Assembly: GCF_008705135.1 (NCBI RefSeq)
Contig: NZ_CP023694.1
Coordinates: forward strand, 1,798,001 to 1,862,000
DNA: 64,000 bases
Reading direction: 5' to 3'
Origin: Streptomyces coeruleorubidus
Lineage (GTDB): Bacteria; Actinomycetota; Actinomycetes; Streptomycetales; Streptomycetaceae
Shown: positions 31,123-43,777 of the stretch, one piece after another
How positions within the stretch are numbered: the stretch's first letter is position 1
How the letters are laid out: every line of letters begins with the position of its first letter
Made by a program: the position numbers and the translations under genes
Notes under the pieces: model-generated
Seen by the model: only the letters and a program-made list of their open reading frames with translations
Databases searched by the model: none
What the model was told of the DNA's origin: nothing

Positions 31123-31826
31123 GTGGATGCCTCGCTCCCGTGAGAGGCGTTCTCCTGCTCGCCCTCATTGTCGTCCCGCTCGGAGGCGTCGGTCGCGGCC
31201 TCGGCCTCCGCGGACTCGCGGCGGACCGTGACGACCCGCTGGATGAGCGTGACGAGGCTGCCCACGGCGACGATCCACAGGGCGACCGGCAGCAGGTACT
31301 GGATGCCCGGGACACCGAAGGCGTGCAGGCCCGCGAGACCGGCCGCGACCAGGGAGATCACCAGCCGCTCGGCCCGCTCGACCAGCCCGTTGACGGCGAC
31401 CGGCAGGCCGATCGACTCGCCCCGGGCCTTGGTGTACGACACCACCTGGCCGCTCGCCAGGCAGAAGATCGAGACGGCGCACAGGACGAGGTCGTCTCCC
31501 CCGCCGGCGTACCAGAGGATGAAGCCGCCGAAGATCGCCCCGTCGGCGACCCGGTCCAGCGTGGAGTCCAGGAAGGCACCCCAGCGGCTGGAGCGGCCGA
31601 GCTGCCGGGCCATGTTGCCGTCGACCAGGTCGGAGAACACGAACAGCGTGATCACGACCGTGCCCCAGAAGAACTCGCCCATGGGGTAGAAGACCAGCGC
31701 GCCCGCGACCACACCGGCGGTGCCGATGAGCGTGACGGTGTCGGGGCTGACGCCCCGGCGGATCAGAAACGCGGCGAACGGTGTGAGAACACGCGTGAAG
31801 AATGCACGCGCGTACTTGTTCAGCAT
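31119..31826 (-). CDS. pgsA: Phosphatidylinositol phosphate synthase (CDP-alcohol phosphotransferase)
   Basis: Condenses CDP-diacylglycerol with inositol 1-phosphate in the membrane. 235 residues with several helices and the CDP-alcohol motif DGNMARQLGRSSRWGAFLDSTLD (D-G-x2-A-R-x8-G-x3-D-x3-D). The start is ATG at 31826 behind GGGAAGG; the longer frame to 32078 is spurious. It has a charged hydrophilic C terminus. First gene of the three-gene PIM operon. The motif alone does not separate inositol-phosphate from glycerol-phosphate use; the neighbours decide. Confidence 0.88.
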   Translation of the reverse strand: MLNKYARAFFTRVLTPFAAFLIRRGVSPDTVTLIGTAGVVAGALVFYPMGEFFWGTVVITLFVFSDLVDGNMARQLGRSSRWGAFLDSTLDRVADGAIFGGFILWYAGGGDDLVLCAVSIFCLASGQVVSYTKARGESIGLPVAVNGLVERAERLVISLVAAGLAGLHAFGVPGIQYLLPVALWIVAVGSLVTLIQRVVTVRRESAEAEAATDASERDDNEGEQENASHGSEAST

Positions 31827-32098
31827 GGCCTTCCCGAGGGTCGGTGTCGCCGTCTGGCCCCTGCTGGCCACCGGCTGGCCCATCGTAGCCACGCGCGCGT
31901 GCGGTCGACGGGCGGGACCCGAGGGCCGTGTCACGGCGCGCCGGTGCGCGGTGCGGGGCGCGATCACGTCCTTCGTATGGACGCACCGTGACGGGAGTGG
32001 GAAGGTCGAATGACCGCGGGCGTCGCCGGAGCCGCACCGCACGCGGATCCCGCGTGTCCGCGCCCACAGTGACCTCACCGTGCACGGGAGGCAGGATC

Positions 32099-34297
32099 AT
32101 GGGCGACAAGGCACAGACACACCCTGGGGCCGCCGGCAGGGCACAGGCGGCCGACCACCCCCAGTCCGTACGGAATGTGGTGCTGGTCGGCCACTCCGGA
32201 TCGGGCAAGACCACGTTGGTGGAAGCCCTCGCGCTCACGGCGGGGGCAGTGAACCGGGCGGGCCGTGTGGAGGACGGCGGCACCGTCTCCGACTACGACG
32301 AGATCGAGCACCGGCAACAGCGCTCGGTGCAGCTCTCCCTGGCGCCCGTCGAGTGGGACGGCATCAAGGTCAATCTCCTCGACACCCCCGGATACGCCGA
32401 CTTCGTCGGTGAGCTCAGGGCCGGTCTGCGAGCGGCGGACGCGGCCCTCTTCGTCGTCTCGGCCTCGGACGGTGTGGACGGCTCGACCCGCATGGTGTGG
32501 GAGGAGTGCGCGGCCGTGGGCATGCCACGGGCCATCGTCGTCACGCACCTGGAGGCGGCGCGCGCCGACTTCGAGGAGATGACGCGGATCTGCGCGGAGG
32601 CCTTCGGCGCGGACGACCCCGACGCGGTCCTGCCGCTCTACCTGCCGCTGCGCGGCCCCGAGGCGCCGGACGGGCACGCGCCCGTGACCGGCCTGATCGG
32701 GCTGCTGTCGCAGAAGCTGTTCGACTACTCGACCGGCGAGCGCAAGGAGTCGGAGCCGGGTGAGGACCAGCTGCCGCTGATCGAGGAGGCCCGCAACCGG
32801 CTGATCGAGGGGATCATCTCGGAGAGCGAGGACGAGACCCTCATGGACCGCTACCTGGGCGGGGAGCCGGTCGACGTCAAGACGCTGATCGAGGACCTGG
32901 AGCGGGCCGTCGCACGGGGGGTCTTCTTCCCCGTCCTGGCCGCCGCCCCCGCGGCCGGGGGCTCCCGGCAGGGGCTCGGCACGGTGGAGCTGCTGGAGCT
33001 GATCACCCGGGGCTTCCCCACGCCGCTGGAGCACGAGACGGTGCGCGTGACGACGATCGACGGCAAGCCGCGCGAGCTCAAGCCGTGCGACCCGGACGCG
33101 CCGCTGGTCGCGGAGGTCGTGAAGACCTCCTCCGACCCTTACGTCGGCCGGTTGTCGCTGGTCCGCGTGTTCTCCGGCACCCTGCGCGCCGACCAGACGG
33201 TCCACGTGTCCGGGCACGGCCTGGCCGACCGCGGGCACGAGGACCACGACGTGGACGAGCGGATCGGCGCCCTGTCCACGCCGTTCGGCAAACAGCAACG
33301 CCCGGTGTCGCACGTCATCGCGGGCGATCTGGCGTGCGTGGCGAAACTGAGCCGCGCCGAGACCGGGGACACCCTGTCCGCCAAGGACGACCCGCTGCTC
33401 ATGGAGCCGTGGCAGATGCCGGACCCGCTGCTGCCGCTGGCCATCCAGGCGCACAGCAAGCCGGACGAGGACAAGCTCTCGCAGGGCCTGGCCCGGCTGG
33501 TCGCCGAGGACCCGACGATGCGGCTCGAGCAGAACCAGGACACCCACCAGGTGGTCCTGTGGTGCCTGGGCGAGGCGCACGCGGACGTCGCCCTGGAGCG
33601 GCTGCGCAGCCGCTACGGCGTCCAGGTCGACGTCGTACCGCACAAGGTGTCGCTGCGCGAGACGTTCGCGGCCAAGTCGGCCGGGCGCGGCCGGCACGTC
33701 AAACAGTCGGGTGGGCACGGGCAGTTCGCCATCTGCGAGATCGAGGTGGAGCCGCTGCCGGGCGGCTCGGGCATCGAGTTCGTGGACAAGGTGGTCGGCG
33801 GCGCGGTGCCCCGGCAGTTCATCCCGTCGGTGGAGAAGGGTGTACGGGCCCAGGCCGCCAAGGGGGTCGCCGCCGGGTACCCGCTCATCGACGTACGCGT
33901 GACCCTCCTGGACGGCAAGGCGCACTCGGTGGACTCCTCCGACGCCGCGTTCCAGACGGCCGGCGCGCTCGCGCTGCGGGAGGCCGCGACCGACGCGAGG
34001 ATCCATCTGCTGGAGCCGGTGGACGAGGTGTCGGTGCTGGTCGGCGACGAGTTCGTGGGCACCGTGATGAGCGACCTGTCGGGGCGGCGCGGCCGGGTGC
34101 TCGGCACCGAGCAGACACCCGGCGGGCGCACCCTGATCCGGGCCGAGGTGCCGGAGATCGAGATCGGTCGCTACGCGATCGACCTGCGGTCGATGTCGCA
34201 CGGCACGGCGCGCTTCAGCCGCCGGTACGTACGGCACGAACCGATGCCGCAGCAGGTCGCGGACCGGGTCCGTGAAGAGGAGCGCAAAGCCTCCTGA
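32099..34297 (+). CDS. Elongation factor G-like protein (EF-G2 type)
   Basis: 732-residue GTPase with the full EF-G domain order: G1 VLVGHSGSGKTTL, G3 LLDTPGYADF, domain II (VGRLSLVRVFSGTL), domain IV (SGGHGQFAICEIEVEPLP, PSVEKGVRAQA) and domain V (EVSVLVGDEFVGTVMSDLSGRRGRVLG). The G4 guanine-recognition motif NKxD is not present; the matching position reads VVTHLEAARADFEE. It is therefore probably not the main translocase, which is encoded with the ribosomal-protein genes. It resembles the actinobacterial second EF-G. ATG at 32099 behind GGGAGG. Divergent from pgsA. Confidence 0.88.
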   Translation: MGDKAQTHPGAAGRAQAADHPQSVRNVVLVGHSGSGKTTLVEALALTAGAVNRAGRVEDGGTVSDYDEIEHRQQRSVQLSLAPVEWDGIKVNLLDTPGYADFVGELRAGLRAADAALFVVSASDGVDGSTRMVWEECAAVGMPRAIVVTHLEAARADFEEMTRICAEAFGADDPDAVLPLYLPLRGPEAPDGHAPVTGLIGLLSQKLFDYSTGERKESEPGEDQLPLIEEARNRLIEGIISESEDETLMDRYLGGEPVDVKTLIEDLERAVARGVFFPVLAAAPAAGGSRQGLGTVELLELITRGFPTPLEHETVRVTTIDGKPRELKPCDPDAPLVAEVVKTSSDPYVGRLSLVRVFSGTLRADQTVHVSGHGLADRGHEDHDVDERIGALSTPFGKQQRPVSHVIAGDLACVAKLSRAETGDTLSAKDDPLLMEPWQMPDPLLPLAIQAHSKPDEDKLSQGLARLVAEDPTMRLEQNQDTHQVVLWCLGEAHADVALERLRSRYGVQVDVVPHKVSLRETFAAKSAGRGRHVKQSGGHGQFAICEIEVEPLPGGSGIEFVDKVVGGAVPRQFIPSVEKGVRAQAAKGVAAGYPLIDVRVTLLDGKAHSVDSSDAAFQTAGALALREAATDARIHLLEPVDEVSVLVGDEFVGTVMSDLSGRRGRVLGTEQTPGGRTLIRAEVPEIEIGRYAIDLRSMSHGTARFSRRYVRHEPMPQQVADRVREEERKAS

Positions 34298-34305
34298 TTG
34301 GGGCC

Positions 34306-34327
34306 CGAGGGGGCCAAGTGGCCCTCG
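34306..34327 (+). terminator. Hairpin after the EF-G-like gene
   Basis: CGAG..GGCC pairs with GGCC..CTCG around an AAGT loop, 9 bases after the stop. A two-base bulge makes it modest. Confidence 0.45.
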
Positions 34328-34469
34328 TGAAGGCTCCCTCCGCACAGGCGGGCGGTTCCGGGGACCGCCCGCCGACGGATGTCGGTGCCTGCGGATACGC
34401 TGATGACCTGATCAACAGGTGTGCGAGGCGCGGAAGTCGGGAAGGCCGCTTGATGCGGAAGCGGCAGCG

Positions 34470-36137
34470 ATGGGGGCGGCAGTGACGGACGGATTCGACT
34501 TCAGCCCGGGGGCCCAGGTGCCTCTGGCGGGTTCGGCTGGCCAGACGGCGGCGACCTACGCGCTGGCCGCGGCGGCGTACCGGGACGACGAGGTCAGCAA
34601 GATCCTCAAGGCGGACAACGAGTGGCACCAGTCGAAGGTGACCCCACCGCGCTCCTGGGCGAAGATCTTCCGCCCCAACTTCGGCGAGGCCTTCTCCCGT
34701 GCCGTCGTCGACCGCATGCTCGGCGCCGGGCGCAAGCCGGTCATCCAGTCCTTCGGCATCGAGCCCCAGGTCGTCGTGGAGCACTGTCTGGCGGCCCACC
34801 GCATCCGCCGCGACCGCGACAACCGGCTCTCGGCGATCACGGTGATCTGCGGAGTGCTCTTCCTGCCGGGCTTTTTCGTGTGGCTGCTGGTGTTCACGCT
34901 GCGTACGACCATGGCCAAGCGCGAGGACAAGCGCGCCGGCGCCCTCGCCACGACCCTGCTGGTCGCGGTGGGCGCGCTCGCGGTGCTGTTCCTGATCCGC
35001 ATGCCGTTCACGGGCTTCTGGGGCTGGTACGCGCGCGCGGCGATCATCATGCCGGTCGTCGGCTGGTTCTGGGCCAAGCATGTCTGCGAGCAGACAGCCT
35101 CCGACCTGCGGGAGCGCTGGTCGAGCATGCTGTCGGGCGGCGGCGTGGGCGCCAAGATCCCCGAGGCGGTTCCGGGCAATCCCGGCGACGCGGCCGAGCA
35201 GGTCCGCAAGGAGCTGGCGCGCCTGAGCGCCGAGCAGCGGTCCAACTCGGTCTTCTACGCCGGGCCCAAGGGCATACTCGGCATGGGCACCCGGTGGGGC
35301 AGCTGGCAGCTGGCCGAGGAGCTGGTGTCCGCCGAGCCGGGCAAGGACTTCCACCCCTTCCGCAGCTGGGACGTCATCGTGGCGATCCAGGGCGGCCTGG
35401 GCATGCTGGAGCGCACGTCCATCAACACCGGCGGCTTCACCAAGCCGTCCATCACGCACTGGATCGTCACGCCGATCGGCGAGAAGGCGACGGAGGTGTC
35501 CCGGCCGAGCGGCGCGGACGTCGACGCGTACACGGTCCGGACGCACGCCATACAGGACATCTGCAACAAGCAGCAGTTCGGCAGCGGTGACCGGCACTAT
35601 CTCGGCGTGCAGTGGACCCTCTGGGACGGTCACCTGGTCATCACGATGCTGATCACGGTGACGGTGCTGCACGACACCCTGCGCATCGAGGTCACCGGCC
35701 ACGCCCTGGGACCGGTCAACCCGCTGTTCAACGAGAAGCCCGCCGCCAAGGAGAAGTCGGTGCAGAAGGCGCTCCGGTTCTGGGAGACCCGCACCGTGAA
35801 GCTGCCGCTGATCGACGCCGACGAGGTGGTGCGGCTGGCCGCGCGCGCCCCGCTGACCTGGTATCCGCCGCTGCTGAACTGGCTCGGCGGCAGCCTGACG
35901 CTTCCGGAGCCGTTCGGCCTGCGGCACGCCTGGGCGGACCAGCCGTGGCGCCATCGGTTCATGGCGGACGACGCGCTGCGGGCGGCTACGCCGGTACTGC
36001 GTGTGGTGCATGCGGCGGCGCTGAAGGTGCTGCGGGAGAACGGCGTGGACGTGGAGAAGTTCGGGTCCAGGTCGGCGGCGCTCAGCGGGGCGGTGCAGGA
36101 GGCTTCGCCGAAGAAGGCGGATGTCTACGACGCCTAG
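34470..36137 (+). CDS. Membrane protein of unknown function
   Basis: 555 residues. Three hydrophobic segments lie close together: ITVICGVLFLPGFFVWLLVFTL, LATTLLVAVGALAVLFLI and AAIIMPVVGWFWAK; a fourth possible one is LVITMLITVTVLHDTL. The large remainder is hydrophilic with several Trp-rich stretches (GTRWGSWQLAEELV, FHPFRSWDVIVAIQGG). No recognised catalytic motif. ATG at 34470 and GTG at 34482 are both possible, each with a purine-rich site. The stop overlaps the stop of the convergent regulator gene (shared CTAG). Confidence 0.8.
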   Translation: MGAAVTDGFDFSPGAQVPLAGSAGQTAATYALAAAAYRDDEVSKILKADNEWHQSKVTPPRSWAKIFRPNFGEAFSRAVVDRMLGAGRKPVIQSFGIEPQVVVEHCLAAHRIRRDRDNRLSAITVICGVLFLPGFFVWLLVFTLRTTMAKREDKRAGALATTLLVAVGALAVLFLIRMPFTGFWGWYARAAIIMPVVGWFWAKHVCEQTASDLRERWSSMLSGGGVGAKIPEAVPGNPGDAAEQVRKELARLSAEQRSNSVFYAGPKGILGMGTRWGSWQLAEELVSAEPGKDFHPFRSWDVIVAIQGGLGMLERTSINTGGFTKPSITHWIVTPIGEKATEVSRPSGADVDAYTVRTHAIQDICNKQQFGSGDRHYLGVQWTLWDGHLVITMLITVTVLHDTLRIEVTGHALGPVNPLFNEKPAAKEKSVQKALRFWETRTVKLPLIDADEVVRLAARAPLTWYPPLLNWLGGSLTLPEPFGLRHAWADQPWRHRFMADDALRAATPVLRVVHAAALKVLRENGVDVEKFGSRSAALSGAVQEASPKKADVYDA

Positions 36138-37075
36138 GTGTCCTGCTCGGAGTCGCTGGCCGGCGCCGACCGCTCGATGTCGTCGTCGGCCGCGGCCCAA
36201 CTGGCCAGCAGATTCAGGGCATCCTGCGAGGGCGAGGTGGGCTCGGCGGTGTAGGTGAGGAGGAACTGGCCGGAGCCGTCCCCGAGCGGGAAGGTCTCGA
36301 AGGGCAGGTCGAGGTCGCCGACGACCGGGTGGTGGAGGAGCTTCACTCCCGTGGTGTGGATGCGGACGTTGTGCGCGGCCCAGCGGTGGCGGAACTCCTC
36401 GCTGCGGGTGGACAGTTCGCCTATCAGGTCCATCAGCCGGCGGTCGTAGAGCTCGCGGCCGGCCTCGGCGCGCAGCATGGCGACGGTGTCACCCGCGACC
36501 TTGTCCCATTCCCGGAAGAACTCGGTGGCGCTCGGGTCGAGGAAGACGAACCGGGCGTTGTTGGGCGGCCGCACCGGGTCGGCGTAGACGGGAGAGAACA
36601 GGGCGCGCCCGAGGTGGTTGTCGGCCAGGATGTCCCCGCGTCCGCTGAGGACGAACGCGGGTGTGCCGGTCATCGAGTCGAGGACTCGCTGCACCGCTGG
36701 CCGCACGCGCTGCTGGACGGGGCGGCGGCGTGGCGGGCGGGTCGTGCCGGCGCCGCGCAGGAGGCGAAGCAGGTGGATTCGTTCGGCCTCGTCGAGCTGA
36801 AGCGCTTGTGCGATGCCTTCGATGACGCTCTCCGAGACGCCGGTGGCGTTGCCGCGCTCCAGCCGGGTGTAGTACTCGCTGGAGATGCCCGCGAGCAGGG
36901 CGACCTCCTCCCGGCGCAGCCCGGTGACGCGTCGGCGCTCGCCCCCGTACGTGGGCAGTCCCGCCTGCTCGGGGGTGACCTTGGCCCGTCGCGTACCGAG
37001 GAACTCCCGGATCTCCGCGCGGAAACCGTCACGGATATCGCGGTTGGTGCCGTAGGGGTCGTTTCTGCCTGCCAT
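36134..37075 (-). CDS. XRE-family regulator with MmyB-type ligand domain
   Basis: 313 residues. The helix-turn-helix lies in about residues 45-95 (GERRRVTGLRREEVALLAGISSEYYTRLERG), followed by an MmyB-like domain of about 170 residues (ILADNHLGRALFSPVYAD, FLDPSATEFFREWDKVAGDTVAMLRAEAGR, HHPVVGDLDLPFETFPLGDG). This family usually represses a divergent oxidoreductase gene. The start is ATG at 37075 behind GGAGCG. An inverted repeat lies 33 bases upstream, between this gene and the SDR operon. Confidence 0.92.
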   Translation of the reverse strand: MAGRNDPYGTNRDIRDGFRAEIREFLGTRRAKVTPEQAGLPTYGGERRRVTGLRREEVALLAGISSEYYTRLERGNATGVSESVIEGIAQALQLDEAERIHLLRLLRGAGTTRPPRRRPVQQRVRPAVQRVLDSMTGTPAFVLSGRGDILADNHLGRALFSPVYADPVRPPNNARFVFLDPSATEFFREWDKVAGDTVAMLRAEAGRELYDRRLMDLIGELSTRSEEFRHRWAAHNVRIHTTGVKLLHHPVVGDLDLPFETFPLGDGSGQFLLTYTAEPTSPSQDALNLLASWAAADDDIERSAPASDSEQDT

Positions 37076-37107
37076 GCGCTCCACTCTACGAGCGCCCGCG
37101 CCGGGCA

Positions 37108-37130
37108 GGGGGTCCCTCTCAGTGACCCCC
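37108..37130. promoter_or_regulatory. Inverted repeat in the regulator/SDR divergent promoter region
   Basis: GGGGGTC (37108-37114) and GACCCCC (37124-37130) form an inverted repeat with a 9-base spacer. An overlapping GTCCCT/AGGGAC pair spans 37112-37141. The site is just upstream of the MmyB-type regulator start, so it is a candidate operator for autoregulation and for control of the oxidoreductase operon. Confidence 0.45.
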
Positions 37131-37320
37131 TCCTCAGGGACTCCCACGCTCCCGTGACAGCCGGTTTCGTTGGTGGTGCACCGCCCCCAGTGGTGTGACC
37201 GGCCGGAGAGAGCGGCGCTTGTGCCACCGGTCTCCGGCCTTCTCCGCGGCGCCGTCGGCGCCGCACCCGTCACTCCCGCACACACCGGGTGCCGGACCAC
37301 GGCACCCGAAAGGAACCCCC

Positions 37321-38166
37321 ATGAGCAAGGTCATTCTCGTCACCGGTGCCGGACGCGGTCTGGGCACGGACATCGCCCGCGAGGCCCTCGCCGCCGGCCA
37401 CCAGGTCGTCGCGACCGGCCGCCGCCCCGACGAGGTCGAGAAGACCCTGGGCGGGCCGCAGGACAACCTGCTGGTCGCCAAACTCGACGTCACCCGCCCC
37501 GAGGACGCCGAGTCCGCAGCGCAGGCCGCCGTCGACCGCTTCGGCCGCCTCGACGTCCTGGTCAACAACGCCGGGAACCTCTTCACCGGCTACTTCGAGG
37601 AGATCTCGCCCGCGCAGATGCGCCGGCAGTTCGAGACCAACCTCTTCGGCCCGATGAACGTGACCCGCGCGGTCCTGCCGATCATGCGCCGGCAGCGCGC
37701 CGGCCACGTCATCACCATCACCTCGACCGCGGGCCTGGTCGGCATGGAGTTCACCTCCGCCTACGCGGCCTCCAAGTTCGCGGAAGAGGGCTGGATGGAG
37801 TCCCTGCGCCACGACGTCGAGCCGTACAACATCCACACCACCACCGTGGAGCCCGGCTACTTCCGGACCGAACTCCTCGTGGACGGCTCCACCACCTGGC
37901 CCGAGCTCTCCATCGACGACTACGCCCCGCGGACCGCCCCGAGGATCGAGGGCATGAAGAGCATGAACGGCCGGCAGCCCGGCGACCCCGCCAAGCTCGC
38001 CCGCGCCCTGCTCACCATCGCCCGGCAGGACAAGCCCCCGCACCGCTTCGTCGCCGGAGCGGACGCCATCGAGGCCGTCGAGGCCAAGGCGAAGGAACTC
38101 CTCGCCCAGGCCGAAGCCTCCCGCGAACTGGGCGGCAGCCTCGCCTACGACGACACCCACGCCTGA
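37321..38166 (+). CDS. Short-chain dehydrogenase/reductase
   Basis: 281-residue classical SDR: cofactor loop [19 protein letters not shown], structural NNAGN, catalytic ITSTAG (Ser) and YAASK (Tyr-Lys). The loop residues (RRPDEVEK after strand 2) suggest NADP preference. Substrate unknown. ATG at 37321 with AAAGGAA upstream. First gene of a three-gene oxidoreductase run with the next two genes (11- and 47-base gaps). Confidence 0.92.
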   Translation: MSKVILVTGAGRGLGTDIAREALAAGHQVVATGRRPDEVEKTLGGPQDNLLVAKLDVTRPEDAESAAQAAVDRFGRLDVLVNNAGNLFTGYFEEISPAQMRRQFETNLFGPMNVTRAVLPIMRRQRAGHVITITSTAGLVGMEFTSAYAASKFAEEGWMESLRHDVEPYNIHTTTVEPGYFRTELLVDGSTTWPELSIDDYAPRTAPRIEGMKSMNGRQPGDPAKLARALLTIARQDKPPHRFVAGADAIEAVEAKAKELLAQAEASRELGGSLAYDDTHA

Positions 38167-38176
38167 GAGGGACGAC

Positions 38177-38659
38177 ATGCCGCTCACAGGCGAGTACGAG
38201 CCGAGCAAGGCACAGTTCGTGCGTGACCAGGTGGAGCTGTACGAGAGTTCCGGCGGCACCCGAGGAACGACGCTGAGCGTCCTGGTCGCACGCGAGGAAG
38301 ACGAGAGGCTACGGGACCTGCCCGTCGTCATCCTGACCACCCTGGGCGCCAAGACCGGCAAGATCCGCAAGACCCCGGTCATGCGGGTGGAGCACGACGG
38401 CTCGTATGCCGTGGTCGCCTCCATGGCGGGAGCCCCCCACCACCCCTTCTGGTACCACAACGCGGTGGCCGACCCCCGAGTCGAGCTTCAGGACGGCCCG
38501 GTACGGCAGGACATGCTGGCCCGCGAGGTGACCGGGGACGAGAAGGCCCTCTGGTGGGCCCGAGCCGTCGAGGCGTTCCCGGACTACGCCGAGTACCAGA
38601 AGAAGACGGACCGCGAGATACCGGTCCTCGTTCTGGAGCCCGCCGCTCACGGCCACTGA
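38177..38659 (+). CDS. Deazaflavin (F420)-dependent nitroreductase family protein
   Basis: 160 residues with the DUF385/Ddn-like pattern: [56 protein letters not shown] (conserved GAKTGK.R.TP and HP.W..N blocks). Members use coenzyme F420 in reductions, often of quinones or nitro compounds. Substrate unknown. Start ATG 38177, 10 bases after the SDR stop. Confidence 0.9.
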   Translation: MPLTGEYEPSKAQFVRDQVELYESSGGTRGTTLSVLVAREEDERLRDLPVVILTTLGAKTGKIRKTPVMRVEHDGSYAVVASMAGAPHHPFWYHNAVADPRVELQDGPVRQDMLAREVTGDEKALWWARAVEAFPDYAEYQKKTDREIPVLVLEPAAHGH

Positions 38660-38706
38660 CACGGCCGGCACCAGGGCCTGACGGCCGTCACGACAAGGAG
38701 TACCTC

Positions 38707-39687
<981 letters not shown>

Positions 39688-39824
39688 CCCTTGACCACCG
39701 ACCGCGGCGCATCGGCAGGACCGGGCCGCGGTCGCCGCGGCCCTCCTGGCCGCCGGCGGTCATACGAGGGCGCAGCACGCCACCACCGCCCCAGCGCAGG
39801 CGCAGCGCCCCAGCAGCCGGCAGC

Positions 39825-40370
39825 TCAGACCGGCCAGGCCTCCGCCAGCATCTTCCGGGTGTCCGCCAGCAACTGCGGCAGCACCCGCGTATGCCCCACC
39901 ACCGGCATGAAGTTGGTGTCGCCACCCCACCTCGGCACGATGTGCTGGTGCAGATGCGCCGCGATGCCCGCGCCGGCGACCGAGCCCTGGTTCATGCCGA
40001 TGTTGAAGCCGTGGGCACCGGAGGCCGTGCGCAGGGCCGTCATCGCCTGCTTGGTGAGCTCGCCGAGCTCGGCGGTCTCCCCCGCCGTGAGGTCGGTGTA
40101 GTCGGCGACGTGCCGGTAGGGCACGGTCATCAGGTGCCCGCCGTTGTACGGATACAGGTTGAGCACCGCGTAGACCTGCTCGCCGCGCCTGACGACCAGC
40201 CCGTCCTCGTCGGACTTGGCCGGGATGGAGCAGAAGGGGCAGCCGTCGCCGGCGCCCGGGCCGCTCGGCTTGTTCTCACCCTGGATGTAGGCCATCCGAT
40301 GGGGCGTCCACAGACGCTGGAACGCGTCCTGCGTCCCCACTCCCAGCTGCTGCTCCGGCTCACTCGTCAT
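39825..40370 (-). CDS. HIT-family nucleotide hydrolase/phosphorylase
   Basis: 181 residues. A CPFCSI motif (Zn site) precedes the HIT block, and the catalytic triad is in AAHLHQHIVPRWGGDTNF. This is the AP4A-phosphorylase/HIT-like type of actinobacteria, acting on AMP-linked dinucleotides. The start is ATG at 40370; four residues upstream (ATG 40382) is an alternative. It follows thrS by 102 bases, with a strong hairpin between. Confidence 0.9.
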   Translation of the reverse strand: MTSEPEQQLGVGTQDAFQRLWTPHRMAYIQGENKPSGPGAGDGCPFCSIPAKSDEDGLVVRRGEQVYAVLNLYPYNGGHLMTVPYRHVADYTDLTAGETAELGELTKQAMTALRTASGAHGFNIGMNQGSVAGAGIAAHLHQHIVPRWGGDTNFMPVVGHTRVLPQLLADTRKMLAEAWPV

Positions 40371-40409
40371 GCAGTGCAGCATATGGCGTGGAGCTGGGGG
40401 TACGGCAAA

Positions 40410-40433
40410 GGCCCCCGGGATCTCCCGGGGGCC
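40410..40433 (-). terminator. thrS intrinsic terminator
   Basis: On the minus strand GGCCCCCGGG pairs with CCCGGGGGCC across AGAT and is followed by TTT. It lies 40 bases after the thrS stop. A 10-bp perfect stem. Confidence 0.75.
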
Positions 40434-40472
40434 CTGTACGCGGTTCGGTCAGGCCGCGGTGACGCCGTGCGG

Positions 40473-42449
<1,977 letters not shown>

Positions 42450-42541
42450 CGGTCTCTCCTGACTGAAGGTGGGTCGCGGCGCCATACCGGAGCGCGCGCA
42501 CGAGTATGGATCGTACCGACCCCGGACCGCCCACCGCGAAA

Positions 42542-43777
42542 TCAGTCCCCGCAGTCCCCTCCACAGGCCTCCTCGAAGAAGGCCGCCATCCCGGCGTTCT
42601 CCTGGAGCGCCTTCATCAGGCGGTCCCGCTCGGCGTCGTCGACCTGCACCGGTACGACGCCGTGGGCGCCGGTGAGACGCCGGAAGCCACCTCGGCTCTC
42701 CAGCCGCCCCTGGACCCGCACCGGCAGTCCGACGAGGTGGGCGTGCCCGGCGATCCGGTAGGCCTCCTCGTCGAGGGTGATCCGGACGTGGGGTACGTCG
42801 GCCCCGGCCAGCACCCGCAGCCGTACCGTGCCCTCACCGCGCGGCCCCGGCCGCCGCATCCGTACCACCGCTCCCGTGATCCGCACCGGTACGGAGGGTT
42901 CCGCGCGCAGGTAGCGGGCGCCCGCCTCGCGCAGCACGGGCAGGTCGCCGGGTGAGAACTCGACGGGCTCGGTGGAGGGCGCGCACCCCTCGGGCACACC
43001 TGCGGCCGGGGCCCACTCGACGGCGATCCGGGCGCCCTCCGTGCCCCGGACCAGGGAGACGAGGGCCTCGGTGAGCTCGTGGCTCACCCCCGCCTCGACC
43101 GCGGCGTCGAAGGCGTCCATGCCGCCGGTGGCGCGCTGGTAGTCGACGGCCTCACGGGTGGCGTACAGGGCCTGGTGGAGGCGTACGGCCAGGGGTCGGC
43201 CACCGGCGACGGGCACGAAGGCGGTGAGCCGGCCGTCCGTCGCGGAGCCGACGAGGACGCTGTCCAGGGCCGCGGCGGCGGAGCGCCGGTGGCGGGCGCC
43301 GTGGTAGCCGGCCCGCGCGCGCGTGGCCAGGGCCGCCGCGAGCAGCATCCGGCGGGCGGCGGTGCGCAGCCGGTCCTCGACGGTCCAGGGCGCCGCACCG
43401 GCGGGCCCGGCGGGCACGTCGTGCCACCAGCGGATCTCGTCGCTGGGGACGGCGAGGGAGACGAGCACCTCCCGGGCGGAGGGCGAGCCGCTGCGGGACA
43501 GGGCGAGCAGGGCCTCGGCGAGCAGATCGTCGCTGTCGGGGAAGGCGCGGTTCTCGGGCACGAGGAGACTGGTGCCACTGCCGCCGGGGCCGGGCGGGGT
43601 CCAGCGGCCGTAGCGTCCCGGGGCGCCGCCGCGCCGCTGCCAGCCGTGCCGCCGGAGCAGGGCGCCGAGCACGGCCGGGTCGACGTCCGCGGGCTCGGGC
43701 GGAGCGCCGCTCCAGGGGGTGTCGGCGGGGTGGGGCCGCACGGGCCTCAGCGGCTCCTCGGTCGGGCGGTGCGTCAC
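42542..43777 (-). CDS. Conserved actinobacterial protein of unknown function, paired with DUF4365 gene
   Basis: 411 residues, no membrane segments or signal peptide. There is a helical middle rich in Arg/Ala ([38 protein letters not shown]) and a C-terminal beta-rich part with Val/Arg strands ([29 protein letters not shown]). It ends in [12 protein letters not shown] with two cysteines. I do not recognise a family. The start is GTG at 43777 behind GGGAGGG, overlapping the DUF4365 stop by 4 bases, so the two proteins are probably made in step. Confidence 0.78.
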   Translation of the reverse strand: MTHRPTEEPLRPVRPHPADTPWSGAPPEPADVDPAVLGALLRRHGWQRRGGAPGRYGRWTPPGPGGSGTSLLVPENRAFPDSDDLLAEALLALSRSGSPSAREVLVSLAVPSDEIRWWHDVPAGPAGAAPWTVEDRLRTAARRMLLAAALATRARAGYHGARHRRSAAAALDSVLVGSATDGRLTAFVPVAGGRPLAVRLHQALYATREAVDYQRATGGMDAFDAAVEAGVSHELTEALVSLVRGTEGARIAVEWAPAAGVPEGCAPSTEPVEFSPGDLPVLREAGARYLRAEPSVPVRITGAVVRMRRPGPRGEGTVRLRVLAGADVPHVRITLDEEAYRIAGHAHLVGLPVRVQGRLESRGGFRRLTGAHGVVPVQVDDAERDRLMKALQENAGMAAFFEEACGGDCGD

